Source: a virus. From it: a DNA stretch of 38,972 bases. Positions 38,188-38,972 of this stretch are shown one piece after another. Made by a program: the position numbers and the translations under genes. The stretch spans positions 1 through 38,972 of the IMG/VR virus record IMGVR_UViG_3300035698_010794; one strand, written 5' to 3'. The first letter of the stretch is position 1. Each line of letters starts with the position of its first letter. The notes beneath the pieces are model-generated. The model was not told where the DNA came from, made no database searches, and was given only the letters and a program-made list of their open reading frames with translations.

Positions 38188-38804
38188 TTTTCAATTCTGA
38201 ACTCCACACCTATACAGACAAAGGAGTTTCTTATCAGCCCGTTAGCGATTGGCTAAACCAATATGCCAGACCTTTCCCTGCCGAAATGATAGCCACAGCA
38301 ATGGCTAAAAAACAGGGGATAGACAAACAAGATATATTAGACAAGTGGTCAATGAAAGCAAACTTCGCCAAGGATTATGGTAATGCAATCCACAAAGCGA
38401 TTGAATACTACATAAAATACGGCGAAGTTCCAGACCACTCCCACCTAAAGAAAGCAGTAAACGAATTTATCAAGTTAAACACCTATAAAGACCTCCACTC
38501 CGAAATAATAGTATTTGACGAAGCAACCAAGATAGCAGGAACGATTGATATTTTAGTCGCATTAGGAAACAAGGAAGTGATAATCAGAGATATTAAAACT
38601 AACGGCGATCTTCACAAAAAAGCAAAAGGAAAACTCCTACCACCTTACGATAGTTTAGAAGCAAATAGCATTAACAAATACACTCTCCAATTATCAATGT
38701 ATAAAAAATTAGCCGAAGCAAGAGGTTTAAAAGTCGTCGGCACAGAGATATGGTATTGGAATGGTGAGTTCGAGATTATAAACATTAAACCAATAGAGGT
38801 ATGA
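38184..38804 (+). CDS. PD-(D/E)XK (RecB/Cas4-like) nuclease, recombination partner
   Basis: The 206-residue protein has KDYGNAIHKAIEYYIKYGE, TKIAGTIDILVAL, VIIRDIKTNGDLHKKAKGKL and NKYTLQLSMYKKLAEARG. The Asp of GTIDIL, the D-I-K of RDIKTN and the QLSMY helix make the PD-(D/E)XK active site. It would resect ends for the ERF annealing protein encoded just upstream (ATGA overlap). Confidence 0.85.
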   Translation: MIFNSELHTYTDKGVSYQPVSDWLNQYARPFPAEMIATAMAKKQGIDKQDILDKWSMKANFAKDYGNAIHKAIEYYIKYGEVPDHSHLKKAVNEFIKLNTYKDLHSEIIVFDEATKIAGTIDILVALGNKEVIIRDIKTNGDLHKKAKGKLLPPYDSLEANSINKYTLQLSMYKKLAEARGLKVVGTEIWYWNGEFEIINIKPIEV

Positions 38805-38972
38805 GAACAATAAAATTTAGAGCTTGGAATAGAAAACATTCAGACCCAAAAGAAAGAATGATGGAGGATGTAGAAGTTCAACCTGGAGGATTTATTATAA
38901 TGCCAGATGGAGAAAGTTGGGCAATCCCTATTATGCAATACACAGGCTTAAAAGATAAGAATGGAAAAGAAA
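38801..38972 (+). CDS. YopX-like protein, N-terminal part (continues past window)
   Basis: The visible 57 residues begin MRTIKFRAWNRKHSD and contain IMQYTGLKDKNGKE, the hallmark of the YopX family, found in many phages with unknown function. It starts by ATGA overlap behind the nuclease gene, with AGAGGT as a possible Shine-Dalgarno. Confidence 0.88.
   Translation, partial: MRTIKFRAWNRKHSDPKERMMEDVEVQPGGFIIMPDGESWAIPIMQYTGLKDKNGKE

Noticed and set aside
1-38972. Reassigned TGA or TAG codons
   Set aside because: All three stop codons end genes in tight overlaps (ATGA junctions) and no conserved protein needs readthrough, apart from the frameshifted methyltransferase.

Overview
This 39 kb window looks like most of the genome of an A+T-rich, double-stranded DNA phage of a bacterium. 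It is cut at both ends: a DNA methyltransferase gene runs in from the left and a YopX-like gene runs out on the right. The virion genes (terminase, portal, scaffold, coat protein, adaptor, beta-propeller tail protein, receptor-binding-type protein, two long internal proteins, with no sheath or tape measure) suggest a short-tailed, podovirus-like particle. Host identity cannot be read from the sequence. Near-consensus TTGACA/TATAAT promoters and ordinary use of TAA, TAG and TGA stops point to a bacterium with a standard sigma-70 factor and genetic code. Many starts sit behind A/T-rich leaders with no Shine-Dalgarno, and several promoters lie so close to the ATG that the mRNA would be almost leaderless.

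Layout. 1-2506: methyltransferase end, a tRNA-like and pseudoknotted non-coding patch (590-780), small genes and the small terminase. 2599-10148: head genes, with a GroES-like co-chaperonin between large terminase and portal. 10155-16585: two almost pure Ser/Thr proteins flanking a cassette of sugar-nucleotide enzymes, glycosyltransferases and methyltransferases. 16609-23686: adaptor, tail and ejection proteins. 23769-29119: a reverse-strand block with another glycosyltransferase/methyltransferase set, including an enzyme that resembles polypeptide GalNAc-transferases, plus two HNH endonucleases. 29164-31484: a coiled-coil/membrane protein, a cysteine-peptidase-like protein split by an intein, and a holin-like protein. 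31620-38972: early genes, including HNH endonucleases, a winged-helix initiator-like protein followed by palindromic iterons and an A/T-rich tract (candidate origin), a frameshifted cytosine methyltransferase, a lytic transglycosylase, a small HTH regulator, an ERF annealing protein and a RecB-like nuclease.

The most interesting system is the combination of mucin-like Ser/Thr virion proteins with two glycosylation gene sets; together they could build a sugar-coated phage surface. The second is RNA. Two HNH endonuclease genes, on opposite strands and 8 kb apart, each start with a promoter followed at once by the same pseudoknot, with compensatory base changes between the copies. Other structured RNAs lie at 619-671, 709-777, 9287-9353, 33146-33211 and about 36416-36540. 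Six homing-type endonucleases (five HNH, one LAGLIDADG intein) crowd the window.
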